Source of the DNA: Litchfieldella rifensis
Lineage (GTDB): Bacteria > Pseudomonadota > Gammaproteobacteria > Pseudomonadales > Halomonadaceae
DNA length: 64,000 nt
NCBI RefSeq assembly: GCF_042646605.1
Contig: NZ_JBHRUG010000027.1
Location: forward strand, 350,620 to 414,619
Reading direction: 5' to 3'
Shown here: piece after piece, positions 50,972 to 59,185 of the stretch
How the letters are laid out: each line of letters opens with the position of its first letter
Numbering within the stretch: position 1 is the first letter of the stretch
Notes under the pieces: generated by a model
What the model saw: only the letters and a program-made list of their open reading frames with translations
The model's database searches: none
Told to the model about the DNA's origin: nothing
Translations under genes and position numbers: made by a program

Positions 50972-51480
50972 ACCGACAAGAGTTGATCGGCGGACAGTTA
51001 CTCTTAGCGTCCATGAAGGGGGTACAACCCACACCGTCGCCACTCTGCGATTGGCCGTGCCAGCCCTATGCAGTTCCAGAGACAGTATGCGGTAGCCTCT
51101 TGTTAAAGCGGTGCCCCGGCTATTGAACCGGGGTAACTCCAGCGGGGCGTTGCGCTTCCTACTTTGGCTCGCCACTTTTTTCAACCTGGCCCCAGATTGC
51201 GTGCTGACAGTCGCTGTTACCAGTGGGCTTCCTTTCCGGCATCTCGCGGGCTGAGGCGCGCGCTCCAGGCTAAAGCCCAATCAAAGGTTTCTACTGGTAA
51301 GACCAGATAGGCGGCACTAAAGTCTCGTTGTTGACCGCTCTTTCCCCCTTCTATTGTCTATTTATGGATTGAAGACCGGAAATGCTGCGTAGAACGTACG
51401 CATTGGCTGGCGAGATCTCTGAATTTTGGTTTCACGATTAAGATAAGTGGTCGTAAGTGGTAAGACCTATCAGGAGGTGT
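50972..51480. other. Intergenic region left of the GntR gene
   Basis: About 500 bases with no credible ORF. A CCCCGG/CCGGGG hairpin lies at 51114-51133. The last 100 bases presumably hold the promoter of the GntR-type gene; TTGTTGACC at about 51329 is a possible -35. Confidence 0.4.
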
Positions 51481-51481
51481 C

Positions 51482-52222
51482 ATGGCGGTTGACGCTATAT
51501 CCCACGATGATGATTCCGCGAAGGGGTATGAGCGGGTCTTCGATGTCTTTCGCGAACGGGTGCTGAGTGGCGAATGGCAACCGGGTGATCGACTGCCGAG
51601 CGAGCGTGAGTTGGCGCTACAGCTCGGAGTGGGTCGCCCCCTTTTGCGTGAAGTGATGCGCTCGCTCGACATGTTGGGCGTTCTCGATATCCGCCACGGC
51701 AAGGGCACTTTCGTGGCCAAGGCCGACTTCAAGGTGCTCGCGGATTTTTTCGCCTTCTACCTGGCTCAGGAGAAGAACGCCCTGGATGACATCATGCAGG
51801 CGCGCATCGCCATCGAATGTCAGGCGATTCGCCTTGCCTGTGAGCGGGCCACGGACAACGACATCGCTCGCATCGAGGCCTGTTTCACCCGCTTGATGGA
51901 CACGCTGGAGGATCCCGAGCAGGGAGGGCGGGCGGACTATCAGTTCCATCTGGCCATCGTCGAGGCGAGCCACAGTCAGTCGCTGATGACGCTCTATCAC
52001 GCCATCTCGGCGCTCCTGCTCAAAAGTCACGTGCAGCGCCGCCAGATCACTCTAGGTTCAACGGATGTGGTGGAGGCGCATATCGACTCCCACCGGCAAG
52101 TCTTTCTCTCCATCGTTGCAGGCGACGGCGACATGGCCGTAAAGCGCTTGCGTGAGCACTTTTCCATCGGCGATGAACTTCGCCGCAAGAGCATCATCGC
52201 CGCCTATACCAGGGAGCGATGA
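51482..52222 (+). CDS. GntR/FadR-family regulator with FCD ligand domain
   Basis: 246 residues from ATG 51482, with AGGAGG upstream. Winged HTH at residues 15-80 (VFRERVLSGEWQPGDRLPSE, then RELALQLGVGRPLLREVMRS) and an all-helical FCD effector domain at 95-235 with the metal/ligand-binding pattern DYQFHLAIVEAS and DSHRQVFLSIVAG. Directly precedes the TRAP operon and is co-oriented, so it most likely senses the transported substrate or its product and controls dctPQM-rpiB. Confidence 0.9.
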   Translation: MAVDAISHDDDSAKGYERVFDVFRERVLSGEWQPGDRLPSERELALQLGVGRPLLREVMRSLDMLGVLDIRHGKGTFVAKADFKVLADFFAFYLAQEKNALDDIMQARIAIECQAIRLACERATDNDIARIEACFTRLMDTLEDPEQGGRADYQFHLAIVEASHSQSLMTLYHAISALLLKSHVQRRQITLGSTDVVEAHIDSHRQVFLSIVAGDGDMAVKRLREHFSIGDELRRKSIIAAYTRER

Positions 52223-52295
52223 TGAAGGGATGCGGTCCCGCTCCTAACTCCCTGAACGATATCGACAATTATAAACGACAAGAGAGGTGAGTCCG

Positions 52296-53285
52296 ATGAA
52301 TCTCAAGATGAGCGTCAAGCAACTGACCCTTGGGTTGCTCGTCAGTCTGACAGCCGGTGGCGTATCCGCAGAAATGTTACGCTACGCCCACGTGGGCGCC
52401 GAAGGTGATCTACAAACGCGATTTGCCAGTGAGGCAGCGGCGGCGATCAATGAGGCCACCTCGGGTAATCTGGAAATAGAGGTCTATCCCGCCAGCCAGT
52501 TGGGCGGTGTCGCCGAAATGGTGGATGGCATCCGCATGGGGTCCATCGGCATGGGACACCACGACTTCGCGTCTCTCGCTCGAATCGTGCCGGAAGTGGC
52601 TGTCTTCAACGCCCCCTACATCTATCGTGATGCCGCGCACGCGCTTGCCGCAACGGATCCCGAGACACCGGCTGTCAAGGAAATCAACGAGCGTCTCATC
52701 GAGGAGGGCGGAGTCCGTATCGTGGGCCGCATTTATCGCGGAGCGCGACACGTGTCGTCCAACTTCCCGGTCAAGTTGCCGGCGGATCTAGCAGGCAAAC
52801 CGTTCCGTGCGGTGCCGCTGGATCTGTGGATCTCCATGGTCAAGGGCTTCGGCGCCAACCCTACCCCGGTGGCGGTATCCGAACTGCCGACAGCGCTCAT
52901 GACCGGGCTCGTGGTGGGGCAAGAAAACCCACTGACCATGATCGCTGCCAACAAGCTTTATGAAGTGCAATCTCATGTGGCGCTGACGGGGCATATGCAT
53001 TCGGTGCTGGCCGTCTTCGTCAACGAGAAGGCTTGGCAGTCGCTCACCGACGAGCAGTGTAGCGCCATCACCGAGGTGCTCGACAAGAAGGCCGATGAAT
53101 CCCTTGAATGGGCCCGAAGCTCTGAAAGCGAGCTGGTCGATGAGCTGAAAGGGCATGGCATGACGGTGATCACCGCTGACGATGGCTTGGATCTCGAGGC
53201 ATTCCGCGAGCAGGTCAGCGCTCAGATCGACCAAGACTTCCCCAATTTTGGGCCTTACATCGAACAGATCGCTCAGGTGGAGTAG
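52296..53285 (+). CDS. dctP: TRAP transporter substrate-binding protein
   Basis: 329 residues from ATG 52296 with GAGAGGTGA upstream (a GTG at 52287 is the alternative). Signal peptide to GGVSAEM. DctP family: LRYAHVGAEGDLQTRFASEA, NLEIEVYPASQLGGVAEMVD, the substrate arginine in GKPFRAVPLDLWISMVKGFG, then ALMTGLVVGQENPL and FVNEKAWQSLTDEQ. Binds an organic acid, probably a sugar acid given rpiB in the operon, in the periplasm. Confidence 0.93.
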   Translation: MNLKMSVKQLTLGLLVSLTAGGVSAEMLRYAHVGAEGDLQTRFASEAAAAINEATSGNLEIEVYPASQLGGVAEMVDGIRMGSIGMGHHDFASLARIVPEVAVFNAPYIYRDAAHALAATDPETPAVKEINERLIEEGGVRIVGRIYRGARHVSSNFPVKLPADLAGKPFRAVPLDLWISMVKGFGANPTPVAVSELPTALMTGLVVGQENPLTMIAANKLYEVQSHVALTGHMHSVLAVFVNEKAWQSLTDEQCSAITEVLDKKADESLEWARSSESELVDELKGHGMTVITADDGLDLEAFREQVSAQIDQDFPNFGPYIEQIAQVE

Positions 53286-53336
53286 GGCACGGCTCGGGGG
53301 GGAGCCCCTCCCCGAGAATCAGGATTTGGTGAGGAG

Positions 53337-53822
53337 ATGCAGGTGCCTATTGTCAGGAAAGCATGGCAAGGACTGTGTGCGCTACTGTTGGCCGGGATCG
53401 TGCTCGTCCCGCTGGCCCAGGTAGTCATGCGGGATCTATTCTCGGCGCCCTTGGTGGGGGCCGAAGAGTTCACCCGCTTTCTCCTGGTGTACCTGGTGTT
53501 CGCAAGCTATCCGCTGGTGGTTAGTCATGGAGAGAATATTCGCATGGGCGAGTTCCATGATGCCGTGACCGGCCGATTCAAACGCCTTCTCGATGGGATC
53601 ATCTTCCTGGGGGCGGCCTTTTCAAGCGGGTTTGTGGCCTATGCCACCTTCACCACCATCTTCGACAACCTTAACAACGCCACCCCGACGCTAAAGATTC
53701 CGTTTTGGATCTTCCTTGGCTCCACCGCGGTGGGGTTCTTCGTGGCTTGCCTGCAGCACATTCTGCGGCTCCGTCGCCGCTGTCCCCAGGAACCTCTCGA
53801 CCATCGGCCGGAGGCTTCGTAA
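53337..53822 (+). CDS. dctQ: TRAP transporter small permease
   Basis: 161 residues, four membrane helices, with the DctQ hallmarks VMRDLFSAPLVGAEEFTRFL and HGENIRMGEF. AGGAGATGCAG-type context gives a weak ribosome site (GAGGAG just upstream). Ends in TAA directly abutting the ATG of the large permease gene. Stabilises the DctM subunit. Confidence 0.92.
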   Translation: MQVPIVRKAWQGLCALLLAGIVLVPLAQVVMRDLFSAPLVGAEEFTRFLLVYLVFASYPLVVSHGENIRMGEFHDAVTGRFKRLLDGIIFLGAAFSSGFVAYATFTTIFDNLNNATPTLKIPFWIFLGSTAVGFFVACLQHILRLRRRCPQEPLDHRPEAS

Positions 53823-55097
53823 ATGGGAATGGCGCTTATCCTGGCTTTTCTGGCCCTCTTTCTTCTTGGCTTTCCGGTGGTCTACGCCATCCTGCTGCCC
53901 GGCATCGTCTACATATTGGTAGAAGGGTTTCCGCTAGGCCTTTTGGGGCAGCGGATCACCTATGCTCTTGACAGTTTCCCCTTGGTGGCGGTGCCGATTT
54001 TTATCTTCGTCGGCAACCTAATGAATCTCTCGGGAGTGACCGATCGCATCTTTCGTTTCGCCGATACTCTGGTGGGGCGTGCTCCTGGTGGCCTGGCCCA
54101 AGTGAATATCTTCTCAAGTTTGATCTTTTCTGGCATGTCCGGTGCTGCCCTGGCCGACGTGGGTGGGCTTGGCAAGATCGAGATCGAAGCCATGCGCAAG
54201 CGTGGCTTCGCGATGCCTTTCTCCGCGGCGGTCACCGCCTCTTCTGCAGTCGTGGGTCCCATTTTCCCACCAAGTATTCCGCTGATCGTCTATGGCTCTG
54301 TTACCAGTGTGTCGATCATCCAGCTGCTGATCGCCGGCATCGTGCCTGCGCTGATTTGCGTGGCTTTGCTGATGGCCACCGCGGCTGTGCTGGCAATGCG
54401 CTCGGACATGCCGCGCTCGCCGCGGTGGCCGAACCTTCGAGAGGTGGTAGCGTCGCTGCTGCCTGCCTTGCCAGCGCTGCTGGCGCCGGTGCTAATGATT
54501 GCCGGAATGATGCTGGGGTTCTTTACACCAACGGAGGCGGCAGCCGTCACCGCGGGTTATGTTCTGCTGATCAGTGGTTTTATCTACAAGGAGCTGACCT
54601 GGTCGCACTTGTGGTCAGCCATGCAGGCCACTCTCAGAAGCACCAGCGCCATCCTGATCATTGTCGCGGCGGCATCCCTGTTCGGGTGGATACTGGCGGT
54701 AGAGCAGATCCCCCAGACCTTCGCCGCCTTCATTCTGCAGATCTCGACCGACCCTCTGGTGCTGTTGCTGATCGCCAACTTGATCTTCTTTGTGGTGGGG
54801 ATGTTCCTGGATTCGACTACCGCGACCCTGTTGGTGGTGCCGGTGATCGCGCCGCCCATGGTTCTGGCCGGTGTCGATCCGGTACATCTTGGCATCGTCG
54901 CCATCTTCAACCTGATGATCGGTCTGCTAACCCCGCCGATGGGACTATCGCTCTATCTGATCTCGTCAATTGCCAATATCAGTTTGCGGCAGTTGCTCAA
55001 GGCCCTGATGCCGTTCTACGTGCCGCTGTTCATGACCCTGGCGATCATCACCTTTGCCTCCGATATGGTGCTGTGGTTGCCGGGCCTGCTGCGCTAA
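53823..55097 (+). CDS. dctM: TRAP transporter large permease
   Basis: 424 residues, about twelve membrane segments. DctM/SiaM hallmarks: FPLVAVPIFIFVGNLMNLSG, FSGMSGAALADVGGLGKIEI, VGPIFPPSIPLIVYG, GFFTPTEAAAVTAGYVLL and GLLTPPMGLSLYLISSIANI. Sodium-driven import of the ligand captured by DctP. Full family length. Confidence 0.95.
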   Translation: MGMALILAFLALFLLGFPVVYAILLPGIVYILVEGFPLGLLGQRITYALDSFPLVAVPIFIFVGNLMNLSGVTDRIFRFADTLVGRAPGGLAQVNIFSSLIFSGMSGAALADVGGLGKIEIEAMRKRGFAMPFSAAVTASSAVVGPIFPPSIPLIVYGSVTSVSIIQLLIAGIVPALICVALLMATAAVLAMRSDMPRSPRWPNLREVVASLLPALPALLAPVLMIAGMMLGFFTPTEAAAVTAGYVLLISGFIYKELTWSHLWSAMQATLRSTSAILIIVAAASLFGWILAVEQIPQTFAAFILQISTDPLVLLLIANLIFFVVGMFLDSTTATLLVVPVIAPPMVLAGVDPVHLGIVAIFNLMIGLLTPPMGLSLYLISSIANISLRQLLKALMPFYVPLFMTLAIITFASDMVLWLPGLLR

Positions 55098-55130
55098 CAC
55101 GAGTTCCCACCTGTCTATGCTGGAGTTGCC

Positions 55131-55580
55131 ATGAAAATCGTTGTTGGTTCGGATCACGCGGGCTTCCCGCTGAAAGCCACCGTCGTTGCCTACATCGAAT
55201 CCCTGGGCCACGAGGTGGTCGACGTCGGCTCCCATGATGATCAGCCCGTGGACTTTCCCGATATCGCAAAGGATGTGACATCCCTTGTGATGTCCGGCCA
55301 AGCGGATCGTGGGCTGATGGTCTGCGGTACCGGCGTGGGGGCCTCGATTGCCGCCAACAAGGTGAAAGGCATCCGGGCGGCGGTGTGCCACGACATTCAC
55401 TCGGCCCACCAGTGCGTGGAGCACGATGATGTCAATGTGATGTGCATCGGCGCCCAGATAGTCGGCGCCTGGCTCGCCAATGACTTGATCAAGGCCTTTC
55501 TCGAGGCGGAGTTCTCCACTGATGAGGAGTTTCGCCGACGTGTGGAGAAGCTGACAGCGATGGAAACGAGCGCTGAGTAA
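55131..55580 (+). CDS. rpiB: RpiB/LacAB-family sugar phosphate isomerase
   Basis: 149 residues from ATG 55131. GSDHAGFPLKATVVAYIESL at the N-terminus with the catalytic Asp-His pair, VCGTGVGASIAANKVKGIRA as phosphate-binding loop, and IGAQIVGAWLANDLIKAFLE. Interconverts aldose and ketose phosphates, ribose 5-phosphate being the classical substrate; tetrulose phosphates are used by homologues in erythritol pathways. It is last in the GntR-TRAP operon, yet no kinase or dehydrogenase follows, so the pathway must be completed elsewhere. A 10-bp imperfect dyad (55676-55708) follows. Confidence 0.9.
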   Translation: MKIVVGSDHAGFPLKATVVAYIESLGHEVVDVGSHDDQPVDFPDIAKDVTSLVMSGQADRGLMVCGTGVGASIAANKVKGIRAAVCHDIHSAHQCVEHDDVNVMCIGAQIVGAWLANDLIKAFLEAEFSTDEEFRRRVEKLTAMETSAE

Positions 55581-55818
55581 GGGCCTCGCTGATACTTCTA
55601 CTACCCCAGGATATTCACCAGGAACCCGACCTGGGCCCCGGGCAGGTCGAGGCCTGCGATCTGATTTCATGACTTTAGGTACCCACCTGCTGTTGTGTGG
55701 GCACCTAGATGAATACCGCAAGCCCCGACAGGTTATCTGCAGGCTCCGTCATCACTCATCTGTTCGCTGCTGGACAGACAGCTTTGAAAAGATGGCCGGC
55801 AAGTACCGGCTAGCGGGA

Positions 55819-56091
55819 TCACTTCACCGCGTCTTTCAACCCTTTACCCGCCTTGAACGTCGGGCTCTTTGACGCAGGGATGACGATTTCCGCCCCCGTC
55901 TGCGGATTACGTCCCCTGCGCGCAGCACGCTGACTCACTTGGAACGTTCCGAAACCGATCAATGACACGGAGTCTCCCTGTTGCAGTGTCTTGGCCACGG
56001 AGGTGGTCATGGCCTCGAGTGCTCGACTTGCCTGGGCCTTGCTCAGTCCTGCTTTCATCGACACTCTCTCGATCAGTTCATCCTTCTTCAT
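55819..56091 (-). CDS. hupB: HU-family histone-like DNA-binding protein
   Basis: 90 residues, MKKDELIERVSMKAGLSKAQ, then SVSLIGFGTFQVSQRAARRG, NPQTGAEIVIPASKSPTFKAG. Standard HU length and the beta-arm motif RNPxTG. ATG 56091 preceded by AAGGAT. HU bends and compacts DNA; IHF-like binding is less likely as the sequence lacks the IHF N-terminal features. A GCCGG/CCGGC hairpin at 55797-55813 may terminate it. The 300-bp AT-rich stretch upstream (56092-56400) has no gene. Confidence 0.93.
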   Translation of the reverse strand: MKKDELIERVSMKAGLSKAQASRALEAMTTSVAKTLQQGDSVSLIGFGTFQVSQRAARRGRNPQTGAEIVIPASKSPTFKAGKGLKDAVK

Positions 56092-56435
56092 TTGTTATCC
56101 TTAAGCAACAGCGTGAGTATTACGGAGATAATCCAATGCCCGCTTATATAGATTATTCTCAAGAATGACAACCAATATTCAGAACATTTGCCGTATATAA
56201 ATATTGCCAATTAGTAACAAAACGTGGCGCATGAAAATGGTTGACTGAAGCGAAAGCAATTGCGCATCATTGTGCTAAGTCTAATTAAGTAATAATCGAA
56301 TTTTCTCATTGTGCGTCCCTTGGTCGTTCTCCAGCCTCACAATGCGGGAAGCACGGTGCCCCAGGGATGATCATGTCTTTCCGAGCCACTGACCACCAAT
56401 GCTATCCGTTTACTGTAGTCCGCTGCCGAACTTGT
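56092..56435. other. AT-rich intergenic region between HU and the regulator pseudogene
   Basis: About 340 bases, no gene seen. Contains the divergent promoters; TTGCGCATC and AAAATTGCCAATT-like AT tracts are visible, but no operator I can name with confidence. Confidence 0.4.
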
Positions 56436-57137
56436 ACACAGGGTTCACGATGCGCTGGATGGCGAGGATGTTGCGACCATCGATGACACGATCCGTTTTC
56501 ACGGAGCGCTGAGAAAAGGGAAGAGCCTGGTTCGTCAGGGGATCCCTTCACCAGCATTTTCATGGTGCGCTCGGGTAGCCTCAAGCAAGTGATCCAGGAG
56601 GAGAGGGGTACCCAGTTGACCAATTTCTACTTGCCCGGTGAATTGGTGGGTCTGGATGGTATCGACGATCCCTACTATCCGGGCTCGCTTATCACGCTGG
56701 AAACCAGCACGGTTTGCGAATTCCCGTTTCATCGGCTTGATGCCTTGGCCGAGAGTGACCCCAAGTTACGCCACTACCTCTATGGCTGCATCAGCAAGGA
56801 ACTGCGAAGCGATCATCGGCTGCTAGGGCTGCTGCTGGGGAAGACCTCCGATGAGCGCCTGGCCTTCTTCCTCTGGAATCTGTCAGAGCGGTTCCACCGC
56901 CAAGGCTATTCCGCCTATCGCTTCCGGCTTCCCATGACCCGGACCGATATCGCCCACTACCTGGGATTGGCGGTGGAAACCATCAGTCGAACCGTGGGCC
57001 GTTTTCAGCGAAAGGGGATGATCTCAGTGACAGGTCGAGAAGTTCATATCCTGGACATGTCGGCCCTCATTGCCCTGGCCACAGGAACACGTGAGATGTC
57101 ACCAGCAGGCCACCGTAAACTTGCCAGCGACAGGTGA
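56436..57137 (+). pseudogene. Fnr/Anr-type regulator with a frameshift in the 5' third
   Basis: The open part (56562-57137, 191 residues) is the main body of an Fnr/Anr-type protein: FYLPGELVGLDGIDDPYYPG, SDHRLLGLLLGKTSDERLAF, RFRLPMTRTDIAHYLGLAVE and TISRTVGRFQRKGMISVTG (the DNA-recognition ETISRxxxRFQ motif). Upstream, in another frame, VHDALDGEDVATIDDTIRFH and GALRKGKSLVRQG read on; inserting one G in the GGGG run at about 56540 restores RQGDPFTSIFMVRSGSLKQ. The N-terminal cysteine region is also scrambled. Sequencing error cannot be excluded for the single-base gap. Confidence 0.8.
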
Positions 57138-57300
57138 CCCCCCTCCATCTGATATCGCCGATATACCTGAGAGATACGCAGTGACGCCCATTCACGCCTC
57201 TCGATGACCTCGTGGCCCCTTCTTGGATTCCACTCCATACATCATCCGATCCCTGATCCAAGGTAGGCACTACCTGAAGAATGTGGAGTCCTTATCTCGC
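57138..57300. other. Intergenic stretch
   Basis: No feature recognised apart from the end of the regulator and a possible leader for the small ORF at 57301. Confidence 0.3.
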
Positions 57301-57537
57301 ATGAAAGCCAAGTCCGCATGGGACTCCCTCACTCACGCAGCGAACACGATCTACCGGACCGTGGCCGGAGTGGCATCCAAAGGGCCGCCCCAAACGGCAA
57401 AAGGCCGCAAGGGAAGGGCGGATCAAGGGGAAGGGACTTACCCGAAAACCGTGAGGGTGGTGGCAACCCCTAAGGGCGAAAAGGCTCACGGCGACTTCAT
57501 GAGCAACGACTACTGGAAGCCGGGCTCGCATACATAG
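57301..57537 (+). CDS. Hypothetical basic protein (uncertain)
   Basis: 78 residues from ATG 57301: MKAKSAWDSLTHAANTIYRT, a Gly/Lys-rich middle (KGPPQTAKGRKGRADQGEG), and HGDFMSNDYWKPGSHT. GGAG lies 12 bases upstream, rather far. No family recognised. May be a real small protein or a chance ORF. Confidence 0.3.
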   Translation: MKAKSAWDSLTHAANTIYRTVAGVASKGPPQTAKGRKGRADQGEGTYPKTVRVVATPKGEKAHGDFMSNDYWKPGSHT

Positions 57538-57656
57538 CTAATCAAGAGGATGCATGATGTCAGTGAGCCGATGTGCGCAGAACAAAAAGCAGAGTAGAAG
57601 ACCAGATCGTCTGAAGGTTTCAATAAGGCCGCCTCGCAGAGGGCAGCCATGGGTAC

Positions 57657-58124
57657 TCAAGTAGCTCGACGGTGCAGAATCCACTCCTTAATACATCGCC
57701 TGGCGCATTCGATCCAATGGATGGCAACGAAGAGGGCGCTGCTAACATACTGGCTTAGCTGGCTGGCGTTATCCTGGTAAACAGCCCTCAGCACACCCAG
57801 CGCAGCCGAAGCTCTCGCAAGATGGCACGACACATATTCGTCGAGTAGAACCTCGGGAGGTGCGCAGGAATCAGACTTAGAGATCGCCAAGTCGCGCAAC
57901 AGAGCCTCGCTTGCCTTTCCTTGGGCCCCATTCAGCCGATCAGCGACAAGGCGCACACAGGCAGCGTGCAGGCTAAGGTTATACGCCGCTGCATTGAAAA
58001 TCGGTCGATGCTTGTCATTGTGAACTCTCCCTGCGCAAGCAACGAGACCGCCCGACGCCTCAATTAGCTCGGAGATTACAGGAAGCTCAGGTTGGTCGCC
58101 CGGACGTAGTGCGCTATGATTCAT
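57657..58124 (-). CDS. Hypothetical protein, mostly helical
   Basis: 155 residues from ATG 58124, with AAAGGAGA at ideal distance; an in-frame reading to 58241 would cross a leader hairpin. MNHSALRPGDQPELPVISEL and IEASGGLVACAGRVHNDKHR, then a helical part (SLHAACVRLVADRLNGAQGK, ASAALGVLRAVYQDNASQLS) and a basic end. No family recognised. The leader contains a GC-rich hairpin (about 58159-58190). Confidence 0.6.
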   Translation of the reverse strand: MNHSALRPGDQPELPVISELIEASGGLVACAGRVHNDKHRPIFNAAAYNLSLHAACVRLVADRLNGAQGKASEALLRDLAISKSDSCAPPEVLLDEYVSCHLARASAALGVLRAVYQDNASQLSQYVSSALFVAIHWIECARRCIKEWILHRRAT

Positions 58125-58158
58125 GATGTCTCCTTTCGTAGCTGTTAGGTGGACAATC

Positions 58159-58196
58159 GAAGCCTCTGGGGTTGCAGCCCCGGGGGCTTCTTCTGT
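58159..58196 (+). terminator. GC-rich hairpin in the leader of the helical hypothetical gene
   Basis: GCCTCTGGGG-ttgca-CCCCGGGGGC arms followed on the plus strand by TTCTTCTGTTTT. As the adjacent gene is on the minus strand, it is either a terminator for a plus-strand transcript or a leader structure. Confidence 0.45.
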
Positions 58197-58267
58197 TTTA
58201 GCGGATAATTCCAGGGTTTTCCAGAAAAAATGTCGAGTCAACTTAGGGTTGAAATTTCAACTTTTGG

Positions 58268-58315
58268 TTGCGCAACGGTTGAGTCTTTACCGCAACGGTA
58301 GATTCTGTTGCGCAA
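58268..58315. repeat. Cluster of short repeats TTGCGCAA and CGCAACGGT
   Basis: The palindrome TTGCGCAA occurs at 58268-58275 and 58308-58315; CGCAACGGT occurs at 58271-58279 and 58291-58299. Operator-like arrangement upstream of the minus-strand gene at 57657-58124. Confidence 0.55.
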
Positions 58316-58520
58316 TACTGAATTGCTTCATTATTTCAACAATGATTTCCTGCTTCTCTTTATAGAACAGTATTTTGTAGGTGATCACCTGATTTTCATC
58401 CTTAACAGTAAGGCGTAGAACTGCAAATGCTTTTTGCACTTTTGTGAAAAAGTTCATTTGCCACAAATACATCTCTTTTCCGATCAGTGGGTTACGAGTT
58501 CCTCCTCCAATTTCCCTCAT
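58287..58520 (-). CDS. Hypothetical protein (uncertain)
   Basis: 77 residues from ATG 58520 (GGTGAAGA upstream): MREIGGGTRNPLIGKEMYLW, then FTKVQKAFAVLRLTVKDENQ and ILFYKEKQEIIVEIMKQFSI. AT-rich and coding-like but without a recognised family. Its 3' end overlaps the repeat cluster. Confidence 0.3.
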   Translation of the reverse strand: MREIGGGTRNPLIGKEMYLWQMNFFTKVQKAFAVLRLTVKDENQVITYKILFYKEKQEIIVEIMKQFSIAQQNLPLR

Positions 58521-58844
58521 GTCTTCACCGTATTTCAATCCGTCAGGTGCCAGCCTGATACAACCTGGCAACCTTCTTGACCCGCTAAACGGATCTATTG
58601 TCTCTTCTTCCTCCTCTACCTTCGTTCATGATTCATGCACGACTGTTCAAGGCGAGACGTAACCTTCGCGCTCAAGCTGCACCGATGCAGCTTCGCCTAA
58701 TGCTGCAGCCGCTTCTTTATTAGTTAGGGCAACCGTAAGTTGGTCTGTAGTAATGAAATTCCCGTATTCGCTCCCGGATCACCATGCCAGAACAAGGAAG
58801 CCCGAAATCTCCATGAGCCCCTTTCTCTCCCGCAATGCCGATAT

Positions 58845-58921
58845 GTGGCGTCGCCATGCCCACCCATGGAGCGTCTGGACTCGTCTCGCCGCGGTGCCCC
58901 TGGGAGCACTGGTCATCTACG
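58845..58921 (+). pseudogene. Truncated membrane-protein fragment (DUF6653-like), copy 2
   Basis: WRRHAHPWSVWTRLAAVPLG then ALVIYG, about 90 percent identical in DNA to 50689-50755. It is cut by the IS21-family remnant at 58922. The two copies are truncated by different IS families near the same codon. Confidence 0.45.
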
Positions 58922-59185
58922 GCGATCCTGGATCGGCTGCTGCACCACTCGACGACCCTGAACATCAAGGGCGAGAGCTACCGGCTGAAAGACAAGCGGC
59001 GAGCCGGCCTGGTGACCACCCCCACCCCGAAGGAGGACGAGACCTCACACGAGCCTGAAGCTGTTCCGATGTAAGAGGACTGACAAAAACAATGGGATGG
59101 ACTCCTCCTCACCCCACTCCGGCGTCATTGCGCCAAAATGGTGGGTGTGAAGATCCAACCATCATGTGGATGAGGAGAAGCCCTG

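Noticed and set aside
50780..51280. Minus-strand ORF of 166 codons
   Set aside because: It covers the antisense of the IS66 remnant and continues into non-coding DNA; no family recognised.
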